From the NCBI GenBank assembly GCA_030691805.1, contig JAUYDP010000156.1:1-12576 (forward strand): DNA of 12,576 nucleotides, read 5' to 3'. Shown in pieces: positions 6,299 through 12,576 of the stretch; position 1 is the first letter of the stretch; every line of letters starts with the position of its first letter. The position numbers and the translations under genes were made by a program. The notes beneath the pieces are model-generated. The model was not told where the DNA came from. It saw only the letters and a list, made by a program, of their open reading frames with translations, and ran no database searches. The stretch is from Dehalococcoidia bacterium. GTDB lineage: Bacteria > Chloroflexota > Dehalococcoidia > JAUYDP01.

Positions 6299-6670
6299 TT
6301 GGCGATCAACATAGAGGCTCTAAGGATCAGGCTTGAAGATGAGAGGCAGCGCCTGTCCTCGGAGTTGGCGCAGTTGTCCCTGCTTCAGTCCTACGGCGAG
6401 GGCATCCGTAGCGAGGACGGGGGTCATGGCACTCATATGGCCGAGGACTCCTCCGAGACTTATGAGAAGGAACAACGCCTGTCCTTGGAACGAAACCTCC
6501 GTGCCATTTTGGGAGATGTCGAGCGGGCGCTGCACCGGGTAGAAACCGGCGCCTTTGGGCGGTGTGAGAGTTGCCGGCAGCCTATCGGGGAGGAGAGACT
6601 GGATGCCTTGCCCTACGCCAGTTTTTGTTTCTCCTGCACCGAGAGGCACACCAGGCACAGGCCTGCCTGA
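6299..6670 (+). CDS. TraR/DksA-family C4 zinc-finger protein
   Basis: The 123-residue product is of the DksA/TraR class, whose members bind in the RNA polymerase secondary channel or act as small general regulators. A TTG start is chosen because AGGAGG lies five bases upstream. The N-terminal half (about residues 5-80) is charged and helical, consistent with a coiled coil. The zinc finger is GRCESCRQPIGEE...FCFSC, with Cys at residues 89, 92, 110 and 113 and 17 residues between the pairs, exactly the DksA spacing. The residues at the coiled-coil tip do not show the DxA motif of true DksA (I see GGHGTHMAEDSSETYEKEQR), so it is closer to the short TraR/YocK-like group. It is the first gene of the operon; lspA follows within about 30 bases. 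Confidence 0.88.
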   Translation: MAINIEALRIRLEDERQRLSSELAQLSLLQSYGEGIRSEDGGHGTHMAEDSSETYEKEQRLSLERNLRAILGDVERALHRVETGAFGRCESCRQPIGEERLDALPYASFCFSCTERHTRHRPA

Positions 6671-6699
6671 AACAGGAGTGTCCTATTCGTAGACTATCC

Positions 6700-7158
6700 A
6701 TGCCTCCCCGTGGCCTTATCGTCCTTATGGCCTTGTTGGTCATTGCAGGCGATCAATACTCAAAGGTTTGGGTTACCAGTAACCTGGTTATGGGTCAGTC
6801 TTTGCCCCAAGATGCCCCCGTCCGCCTGTCTTATGTGGTCAACACCGGCGCCGCCTTCGGCATTCTTCCGCAGTACAGCTTTTTTCTGGTGGTTATCGCC
6901 TTCCTGGTCATCGCTATCGTCCTTCTTTATCAGCGCTATCTGCCCGGTGGGAACCACGTTATCATGGCCGCCCTCGGACTCCAGATGGGTGGCGCTATTG
7001 GCAACCTGATAGACCGTCTTCGCTTCGGGTACGTCATTGACTTCGTAGATATCCGCGTCTGGCCGGTATTCAACCTGGCCGACTTCTCGATCAGCCTGGG
7101 CGTGGCCTTGCTGGCCTATTTCTTGATCTTTTCGAAGGAGCAGAAGGGTTCCAACTGA
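6700..7158 (+). CDS. lspA: Lipoprotein signal peptidase (signal peptidase II)
   Basis: The aspartic protease LspA cleaves the signal peptide of diacylated prolipoproteins in the membrane. With the ATG at 6700 the protein has 152 residues, a normal length. Four hydrophobic segments are visible (about 5-17, 47-68, 78-100, 125-145). Signatures: GDQYSK (residues 17-22), VNTGAAFG, GGAIGNLIDR with catalytic D105, VIDFVDI, and FNLADFSISLG with catalytic D128. No Shine-Dalgarno sits properly before this ATG; AGGAG at 6674-6678 would instead place initiation at an ATT codon (6685), giving MRRLSMPPRG. A frame open further upstream overlaps the zinc-finger gene and is not believed. The stop is directly followed by the rluD start. 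Confidence 0.93.
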   Translation: MPPRGLIVLMALLVIAGDQYSKVWVTSNLVMGQSLPQDAPVRLSYVVNTGAAFGILPQYSFFLVVIAFLVIAIVLLYQRYLPGGNHVIMAALGLQMGGAIGNLIDRLRFGYVIDFVDIRVWPVFNLADFSISLGVALLAYFLIFSKEQKGSN

Positions 7159-8091
7159 ATGACGAGCGAGACGCAATCCAGCCTCCCGTCTATAACAGAA
7201 TGGCGGGCAGACGTGGCCTTCCGTCGCCTGGACTTATTCCTTGCAGCTAAGGGGCTATCTCCCTCTCGTTCACTCATTCAGAGGCTGATTCGTGGCGGCG
7301 GGGTAACCGTTAACGGCCGGCCAGCCGAGCCGGCCATGACGCTAAGGGCCGGCGACCTGGTGCGGGTGGAGGCGCCTGAACCTGAGCAATCGGAATTACA
7401 GCCAGAGGCGATCTCTTTATTCGTGGTCTATGAAGACCAGGATGTCGCCGTAATAGATAAGCCGGCCGGCCTGGTGGTTCACCCAGGGGCAGGCTGTTCC
7501 AGCGGGACACTGGTTAACGCCCTTCTGGCCCGGTGGCCCAGCCTGGCCTCCACCGGAAGCGTGCTCCGGCCTGGCATCGTACACCGCCTGGACAAGGATA
7601 CCTCTGGGCTAATGGTTATTGCGAAGAACGAGGCAGCCTACCTGGACCTTTCCCGCCAAATAAAGGAACGGGAGATTCACAAAGAATACCTGGCATTGGC
7701 CAATGGTGCGTTGCGCCCCGCTAAAGGCCGGATTGAGGCACCGATCGGAAGGGACCCCCGAAACAGAAAACGGATGGCGGTGGTTGAAAGAGGGCATGCT
7801 GCAACTACGGAATACCACGTGCTTGAATACTTGAGCGGGTATAGCCTGTTGAAGGTTATTACCATTACCGGAAGGACCCACCAGATTCGGGTGCATCTGG
7901 CGGCCATCGGCCATCCCCTCCTGGGAGACACGCTATACGGTGGTAAGTCGCCGCTCCTGGACCGGCAGTTCTTGCACGCCTGTTTACTGGGATTCCGCCT
8001 CCCGCAGACGGGGGATTATCGGGAATTCCAGTCGCCGTTGCCACCGGACCTGGAGACTGTGCTGTCGGGTCTCCGGGAGTCCAATAAATGA
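7159..8091 (+). CDS. rluD: Ribosomal large subunit pseudouridine synthase, RluD type
   Basis: The 310-residue enzyme isomerises uridines in 23S rRNA to pseudouridine. An S4 RNA-binding domain covers residues about 20-77 (RRLDLFLAAKGLSPSRSLIQ, VTVNGRPAEPAMTLRAGDLV). The catalytic motif GIVHRLDKDTSGLMVIAKN contains Asp145 (HRLD). GRTHQIRVHLAAIGHPLLGD is the conserved C-terminal motif II. Its ATG touches the lspA stop (TGAATG), implying translational coupling, and its own stop overlaps the gltX ATG. Assignment to RluD over RluC/RluA relies on the S4 domain and length; the exact target position cannot be fixed from sequence alone. Confidence 0.93.
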   Translation: MTSETQSSLPSITEWRADVAFRRLDLFLAAKGLSPSRSLIQRLIRGGGVTVNGRPAEPAMTLRAGDLVRVEAPEPEQSELQPEAISLFVVYEDQDVAVIDKPAGLVVHPGAGCSSGTLVNALLARWPSLASTGSVLRPGIVHRLDKDTSGLMVIAKNEAAYLDLSRQIKEREIHKEYLALANGALRPAKGRIEAPIGRDPRNRKRMAVVERGHAATTEYHVLEYLSGYSLLKVITITGRTHQIRVHLAAIGHPLLGDTLYGGKSPLLDRQFLHACLLGFRLPQTGDYREFQSPLPPDLETVLSGLRESNK

Positions 8092-9602
8092 TAATCGGGA
8101 ATGGGAATTGGATAGGCTCAATAACTGCGGGCAGTGGCCTGGTGAGGGTACGCTATGCCCCTAGCCCAACGGGATCGCCCCACGTGGGAAACATTCGCAC
8201 CGCTCTATTTAACTGGCTCTTCGCGCGACATCACGGCGGGCGCTTCATCCTGCGTATAGAAGACACCGACGCCGCCCGCAAGATAGAGGGCGCAGAGGAA
8301 GAGATCATGGAGAGCCTGCGTTGGCTGGGCCTGGATTGGGATGAAGGGCCAGTAGTCGGAGGAGATTTCGGCCCCTACCGCCAATCAGAGAGGCTATCCA
8401 TTTACCAGGACATGGCACGGCGGTTGGCCGAGGAAGACAAAGCCTATTACTGCTACTGCTCAACCGAGCGCCTGGCCGAGATGCGCGCCCAGCAGGCAAA
8501 GGAGAAGCGCCCCCCCGGATACGACAGGCGCTGCCGGGAGCTTCCCCCTAGCCAGCGGCCTGCTGGCATACCCCCCCTGGTCCGGTACAAGATGCCGGTC
8601 GAGGGCAAGACCACGTTCCACGATCTCATACGAGGCGACGTGACTTTCGATAACGCGGTCCTGGACGATTTCGTCATTCTGAAAAGCGATGGGTACCCCA
8701 CGTACCACCTGGCTAACGTGGTTGACGACTATCTCATGGAGATTACCCATGTGATGCGGGCCGACGAGTGGATCCCCAGCACCCCCCGCCATCTCTTGCT
8801 ATATGAGGCCTGCGGGTGGCGCCCTCCTCTTTTTGTCCATTTGCCCATCATCCTGGGCCCGGACCGAGCCAAGCTTAGCAAGAGGCACGGAGCAACGTCG
8901 CTGGCCGCCTACCGGGACCAGGGTTATCTGCCGGAGGCCATGCTCAACTTCCTGGCCCTTCTGGGTTGGTCCCTGGATGACAAAACGGAGGTTCTCACCA
9001 AAGAGGACATCGTCCGTCATTTCTCCCTGGAGCGAGTCGGCAAGACCGCCGCCATATTCAGCCTGGAGAAGCTGGACTGGATGAACGGCCTCTATATTCG
9101 CCACCTCGGGGCCGAGGACCTGCGGGACAGGCTAATGCCCTTCCTTGATAAGGGGCTGCCGCCGGAGGCGCCACGTCCCCTCTCTCCGGGGTACGTCCTG
9201 GCGATAGCGTCCCTGGTGCAGGAGCGTTTGAAGAAGCTATCAGATGTGGTGGAATTGACCGACTTCTTCTTCGTGGATGACCTGAGCTACGATGTGTCTT
9301 TGTTGCTTGGCAAGAGCCTTAAGCGGGACCTGGCCTCCCAAGCGCTGGAACTATCGATACAAAGGCTAAAACCCATGGCCGTGTTCGACGCCCACTCCCT
9401 GGAGGAGACGTTGCGACCCCTGGCCGCAGATCTGGGCCTGAAGACCGGCGCCTTCTTCGGCCTTCTTCGGGCAGCGGTTACCGGACGCGCTGTCACGCCG
9501 CCCCTCTTCGAGTCCATGGCCCTGCTTGGTCGGGAGAGGGTAATGGACCGCCTGGAGCAGGCCCTCGGAAGGGTGAAGGCTATCCTGGGACTTACGGGTT
9601 AG
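8088..9602 (+). CDS. gltX: Glutamyl-tRNA synthetase
   Basis: The 504-residue class I synthetase attaches glutamate to tRNA-Glu (and tRNA-Gln where the amidotransferase route is used). VRVRYAPSPTGSPHVGN (residues 19-35) carries the HIGH-type motif, and AKLSKRHG the KMSKS-type motif (K262-K265). IEDTDAARK, GLDWDEGP, and DDYLMEITHVMRADEW are standard GltX segments, followed by the C-terminal anticodon-binding helical domain ending GRVKAILGLTG. The ATG overlaps the rluD stop as ATGA, with GGGAG nine bases upstream, so I keep it. The family usually begins close to the RVRYAPSPTG segment, and a GTG at 8142 would give that shorter form; the extra 18 residues look non-conserved. It is the last operon gene; no clear terminator follows. 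Confidence 0.96.
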   Translation: MIIGNGNWIGSITAGSGLVRVRYAPSPTGSPHVGNIRTALFNWLFARHHGGRFILRIEDTDAARKIEGAEEEIMESLRWLGLDWDEGPVVGGDFGPYRQSERLSIYQDMARRLAEEDKAYYCYCSTERLAEMRAQQAKEKRPPGYDRRCRELPPSQRPAGIPPLVRYKMPVEGKTTFHDLIRGDVTFDNAVLDDFVILKSDGYPTYHLANVVDDYLMEITHVMRADEWIPSTPRHLLLYEACGWRPPLFVHLPIILGPDRAKLSKRHGATSLAAYRDQGYLPEAMLNFLALLGWSLDDKTEVLTKEDIVRHFSLERVGKTAAIFSLEKLDWMNGLYIRHLGAEDLRDRLMPFLDKGLPPEAPRPLSPGYVLAIASLVQERLKKLSDVVELTDFFFVDDLSYDVSLLLGKSLKRDLASQALELSIQRLKPMAVFDAHSLEETLRPLAADLGLKTGAFFGLLRAAVTGRAVTPPLFESMALLGRERVMDRLEQALGRVKAILGLTG

Positions 9603-9620
9603 AGCGCCGCGGCTCCGAGG

Positions 9621-9712
9621 GAAGAGACGGCGTCGGCCGAATGAATTCGGCGTTAAGTGAGAGACCGGCTAATTGAATTCGGCACGAGGTGAGAGGTCGG
9701 CCGACCCGATAG
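9621..9712. repeat. Degenerate tandem repeat with EcoRI-containing units
   Basis: Two 28-base units, 9642-9669 and 9674-9701, both start TGAATTCGGC and share 22 of 28 positions, with a period of 32. A third partial unit precedes them (GAGACGGC from about 9624). GCCGAA-TGAA-TTCGGC at 9636-9651 forms a small hairpin, and GGTCGGCCGACC at 9695-9706 is a perfect palindrome. The repeat fills much of the gap after gltX; nothing else is supported in 9603-9869 apart from the relic at 9810-9843. Confidence 0.65.
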
Positions 9713-9809
9713 CCCCTTAACACCATCGTTCCTGACCGCTCGAAGGGCGCATGTTATGCTCGCTTCTCAAAACCTAACCCTGACACATAGAATCATACCC
9801 GCCTAGAAT

Positions 9810-9843
9810 CCAGCGCTTGGGGCAATTAATAAACCCAGGCTAA
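9810..9843. repeat. Possible decayed copy of the 5725-5784 inverted repeat
   Basis: CCAGCGCTT (9810-9818) and CCCAGGCTAA (9834-9843) match the left-arm and right-arm segments of the perfect hairpin at 5725-5784, in the same order, but the pairing is largely lost. Confidence 0.4.
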
Positions 9844-9869
9844 CCAGTGAATTGCAGCAGGAGGACAAC

Positions 9870-11182
9870 ATGGGTTACAAGGACTTGCGGGGTTGGATGG
9901 AAGAAAGGGCTACCCCACAGGTTACCGCGTCCTGGCGGGTTTACTCAACAACTTCTCCCGCCTGGGCCTGACTACCGGTATGTCCAGGGACGTGTCCGGG
10001 ATGCAATTCGTGCAAGAGTGGCGCAACCGGATGCGAACTCTAATGCCCATCCCGCCTATCCTCGTCAACAAGGGGCCGGTGATGGAGAACGTCATGGAAG
10101 GGGACCAGGTAGACCTGTTTAAGTTCCCCGCCCCCAGGTACCACGAGCAGGACGGTGGGCGCTACATCGGGACTGCCAGCGTCACCATTACCAAGGACCC
10201 GGACAGCGATTGGGTAAACCTGGGCACCTATCGGGTTATGGTCCACGACAAGAATACGCTCGGCTTCTACATCTCTCCCGGCAAGCAGGGACGAATCCAC
10301 CGGGAAAAGTATTTCGCCGCGGGCCAACCCTGCCCGGTGGCCATTTCTTTCGGCCAAGACCCCCTCCTATTCTTGATTGCTGGGCTAGCCATGCCCGCGG
10401 GGGTCTGTGAGTACGACATTGCCGGGGGTGTCAAAGGTGAGCCTTTCGAGGTAGTAAGAGGTGAGGTGACGGGCCTGCCCCTGCCGGCTCACGCCGAGAT
10501 AGTGATCGAGGGCGAATCCTTGCCCGCCGAGAGCCTGGTCGAGGGGCCCTTCGGGGAGTTCACCGGCTACTACGGTAGCGCCGAGAGGCCGGAACCCATC
10601 ATTAAGGTCAAGCGGGTCCTCTACCGCAACAACCCCATTATCACAGGGTGTCCGCCATACCGTCCGCCTAACGACACCGACTTCTTCCAGGACCCTTGCA
10701 TGTCGGCTACCATCTGGGAGAATATGGAGAAAGCCGGTATCCCAGATGTCCGGGGGGTATGGATGCACAAGCCAGCCGGTTGCTGGGCCTTTGTTGTAGT
10801 CAGCATCAAGCAGCGGTACCCCGGCCATGCCCGCCAGGCGGGCCTCATGGCCTCCCAGGTTTCGGGTGGCGCATACATGGGCCGCTACGTGGTGGTGGTG
10901 GACGATGATATTGACCCGTCCAATATAGACGATGTCCTCTGGGCCATTGGCACCCGGTCCGACCCGGAGCGTTCGGTGGAGTTATTGCATCGCTGCTGGA
11001 GCGGACCGCTAGATGCCGCCATCCCCCGCGGTCAGAAGGGATTCAACTCTCGCCTTATCATTGACGCCTGCAAGCCTTACGAATGGCTAGCGGAGTTTCC
11101 CCGAGAGGTGGGGACCAGCCCGGAGTTGCGAGAGCGCCTCTTCCAGCGTTTTGGAAAGGAAACCATTCTGGGGATTCCTTGA
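9870..11182 (+). pseudogene. UbiD-family decarboxylase, N-terminal deletion and frame change
   Basis: The strong start AGGAGG (9859-9864) plus ATG (9870) opens MGYKDLRGWMEE, the usual N-terminus of UbiD-like decarboxylases, but this frame stops soon after. The remaining enzyme lies in another frame, from about 9905 to 11182: KGYPTGYRVLAGLLNNFSRL onward for about 425 residues. Family members normally have some 40 residues between these segments (ending in a LLF..IKGYP-like stretch); here they are missing, so an internal deletion of about 120 bases changed the frame. The catalytic domain keeps the conserved Arg in GTYRVMVH (codon 10232) and the Glu pair in EGPFGEFTGYYG (codons 10541 and 10556), associated with prenylated-FMN catalysis. 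A TTG at 9893 could start a shortened protein of 429 residues, but without a ribosome site. Relatives (de)carboxylate aromatic or unsaturated acids. I judge it inactivated or reduced. Confidence 0.8.
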
Positions 11183-11207
11183 CCACCCCAAAGCTGCATG
11201 TTAGAAT
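11179..11207 (+). promoter_or_regulatory. Promoter of tRNA-Arg
   Basis: TTGACC (11179-11184), 17 bases, then TAGAAT (11202-11207); initiation near 11214 lies about six bases before the tRNA. The -35 overlaps the stop codon of the ubiD-like gene, and the -10 is the same hexamer as in the dksA operon promoter. Confidence 0.62.
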
Positions 11208-11219
11208 CGCTATGTGAAG

Positions 11220-11295
11220 GCCCCTGTAGCTCAGAGGATAGAGCAACTGCCTTCTAAGCAGTTGGTCGGGGGTTCGAGTCCCTCCAGGGGTACCA
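11220..11295 (+). tRNA. tRNA-Arg (anticodon TCT)
   Basis: A complete 76-base cloverleaf: acceptor GCCCCTG/CAGGGGT (closing G-U pair), D-stem GCTC/GAGC, anticodon stem ACTGC/GCAGT with loop CTTCTAA giving TCT at 11253-11255, T-arm GGGGG-TTCGAGT-CCCTC (one G-U), discriminator A and an encoded CCA. It reads AGA/AGG arginine codons. No second copy of its 3' end is seen in the window, so it shows no sign of being an integration target here. Confidence 0.96.
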
Positions 11296-11355
11296 CTTTA
11301 ATATTAGGCGCACAAATGCTATCGTGGAATCAACAATTTTGGAGGTGGTTCTGCG

Positions 11356-12324
11356 GTGACAACAAGGTCTAGCTCGCATACTTCTGCTCCTAATTCGGTA
11401 ACTGGCCGGACCCAAAAAGCGCCTTTGTCTTCCCTTCCCCCGGAGGACGCACTCCTCCTTCGCGGCTTCCTGCTTGAGCTCCGTGGCTCAGGCCGCGCTC
11501 AAGGAACACTTACTATCTACGGAGAAAGCGTAAGGTTCCTATCCCGTTTCTGTCAAGATCAGGGGATGCCCTCTCTGGCTAACGTCACGGCTGAGCACGT
11601 AAGGGAGTTCATGGCCGACCTGGCCTCCCGTAACAAGCCTGCCTCCGTCCACGCCAGATACCGTGCACTTAAGCGGTTTTTCAAATGGCTGGTGACAGAG
11701 GGCGTGCGCAATGATAATCCCATGGACCGTATCAAACCTCCACTACTGCCCGAGTTGATCCAGCCCCACTACCAGCCACAAGAGCTGGAAACGGTACTAA
11801 AGGCATGTCGAGACAGCTCCAGCTACGGTCTTCGGGATCGGGCAATAATCCTGGTCCTATACGATACTGGGGTCAGGACCGCCGAAGTCTGCGGCATGGA
11901 AGTCTCCCACATCAACTGGGATGACCAGACGATCCTGGTAACTGGAAAGGCAGGGAAGCAAAGACGGGTCTCGTTCGGAGCAAAGGCCGGAGCGGCAATA
12001 GACCGCTACCTGCGAAAGCGTGGAGTCAAGTCGCCCTGGCTCTGGCTTTCCAGCGGGAATAAGCCCATGACAGCAAATGGCCTCCGCATGATGCTCGAGC
12101 GTAGGTTCGAATCTGCTGGGATACGCTTCAGGGGAGCCCACGCCTTTAGGAGAGCCTTCGCCATAGGATTCCTCGAAGCTGGCGGGCAGGAGAGCGACCT
12201 AAAGGAACTAGCGGGCTGGAAAGGCTATGATATGGTCCAGCGGTATGCTCGTGCTACGGCAGGTGAGCGGGCGGCCAGAGCCCACAAGAAGCTGAGCCCG
12301 GGTGACAGGCTGAGAGTTCGATAA
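11356..12324 (+). CDS. Tyrosine recombinase/integrase
   Basis: The 322-residue product starts at GTG with GGAGGT nine bases upstream. Residues about 30-125 form the SAM-like core-binding domain (GTLTIYGESVRFLSRFCQDQ, RYRALKRFFKWLVTEG). The catalytic domain has the full set: R174 (TGVRTAEV), Lys at 198 or 201 (GKAGKQRR), H262 and R265 (HAFRR, in place of the usual HxLRH), W288 in the His/Trp position (LAGWKG), and nucleophile Y297 (QRYAR). It is of XerC/D-like size and organisation, without an arm-binding domain long enough to be a classic phage integrase. It lies 60 bases after tRNA-Arg and about 130 bases from a tRNA 3' half-site, so it is more likely tied to a mobile element than a housekeeping Xer protein; this is inferred from context. 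Confidence 0.9.
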   Translation: MTTRSSSHTSAPNSVTGRTQKAPLSSLPPEDALLLRGFLLELRGSGRAQGTLTIYGESVRFLSRFCQDQGMPSLANVTAEHVREFMADLASRNKPASVHARYRALKRFFKWLVTEGVRNDNPMDRIKPPLLPELIQPHYQPQELETVLKACRDSSSYGLRDRAIILVLYDTGVRTAEVCGMEVSHINWDDQTILVTGKAGKQRRVSFGAKAGAAIDRYLRKRGVKSPWLWLSSGNKPMTANGLRMMLERRFESAGIRFRGAHAFRRAFAIGFLEAGGQESDLKELAGWKGYDMVQRYARATAGERAARAHKKLSPGDRLRVR

Positions 12325-12450
12325 GAAGGGATTGTAGAGCTTAACATGGAACTTGTTGTGCGGATAGTTAGACTGCCGGCCAGTTCTGCATGTTGGTTGT
12401 CCTCGTAGCTCTCTTTCATTGTAGATGGATTTTACTAAGGGGATAGATTG

Positions 12451-12492
12451 TGGGCTCGGCAGGGTTCGAACCTGCGACCAACCGGTTATGAG
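12451..12492 (-). other. 3' half of a CAT-anticodon tRNA: putative attachment-site remnant
   Basis: On the minus strand the sequence from the anticodon loop CTCATAA (CAT at 12490-12488) through CCGGT, the variable loop, a perfect T-arm GCAGG-TTCGAAC-CCTGC, and acceptor strand CGAGCCC with discriminator A is tRNA-like. The 5' half is missing: the bases before the loop (GGCTAA) cannot pair with CCGGT, and no D-arm or complementary acceptor strand follows toward 12576. Such 3' halves arise as attachment-site duplications when an element integrates into a tRNA gene. The intact gene would be tRNA-Met or CAT-reading tRNA-Ile. No CCA is encoded. Confidence 0.72.
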
Positions 12493-12576
12493 TTAGCCAG
12501 AAAGCGTCCACCTCGCCCCACCAGGGTTCATTTCGTACGTAAAAAGCCGCCGGAGAGTTCGCCAAAATACGCCGCC

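Noticed and set aside
6571..6699. Upstream extension of lspA
   Set aside because: It would overlap the zinc-finger gene by about 100 bases and add non-LspA sequence; the conserved protein begins near 6685-6700.
9603..9640. Intrinsic terminator after gltX
   Set aside because: GC-rich but without a clean stem followed by a T-run; none of the hairpins elsewhere in the window has a T-run either.
12225..12419. Minus-strand 64-codon frame downstream of the recombinase (starts MKESYEDNQ)
   Set aside because: It overlaps the recombinase 3' end in antisense and has no family resemblance I can defend. The stretch 12325-12450 otherwise shows nothing.
12493..12576. Minus-strand frame open from the window edge to a stop at 12493-12495, adjoining the tRNA half-site
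   Set aside because: About 28 codons without a recognisable motif, and a second minus frame is open for nearly as long; could be the end of an island gene but cannot be supported.

Overview
The window looks like a piece of a GC-rich bacterial chromosome, most likely Chloroflexota (Dehalococcoidia-like). The pointers are an exported beta-propeller protein with a Pro/Thr linker, a DUF11-type domain and a short hydrophobic C-terminal tail (PLFLKG), a phytoene-desaturase-like FAD oxidoreductase, a UbiD-family decarboxylase gene, and many dispersed palindromic repeats. The assignment is by protein style only; there is no rRNA or other marker here.

Layout. Positions 1-850 are gene debris on the minus strand: a frameshifted small conserved protein running off the left edge, a frameshifted HicB-type antitoxin, and a short tail of an Ig-like surface protein. 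Positions 975-2717 encode the exported propeller protein. A nested inverted repeat and a good sigma70-like promoter precede the FAD oxidoreductase (3026-4678), followed by an RmlD-like dTDP-4-dehydrorhamnose reductase (4743-5612). Positions 5690-6210 hold no gene but a dense mosaic of hairpins and repeated palindromes. A compact operon follows, led by its own promoter: dksA/traR-like zinc-finger gene, lspA, rluD, gltX (6299-9602), tightly packed and partly overlapping. After a degenerate tandem repeat comes a ubiD-family gene whose front end carries an internal deletion and frame change (9870-11182). A tRNA-Arg(TCT) with its own promoter, a tyrosine recombinase, and an isolated 3' half of a CAT-anticodon tRNA end the window.

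How it fits together. The dksA-lspA-rluD-gltX block is housekeeping: transcription regulation, lipoprotein signal removal, rRNA modification and glutamyl-tRNA charging. The rest shows strong genome flux: three or four broken genes, a family of palindromes (one of which lies in frame inside the oxidoreductase gene, over its C-terminal FAD motif), and a recombinase beside a tRNA-derived attachment-site remnant. No complete novel defence or biosynthetic system is visible. The most interesting signals are the palindrome mosaic, the palindrome inside the coding sequence, and the tRNA half-site at the right edge.
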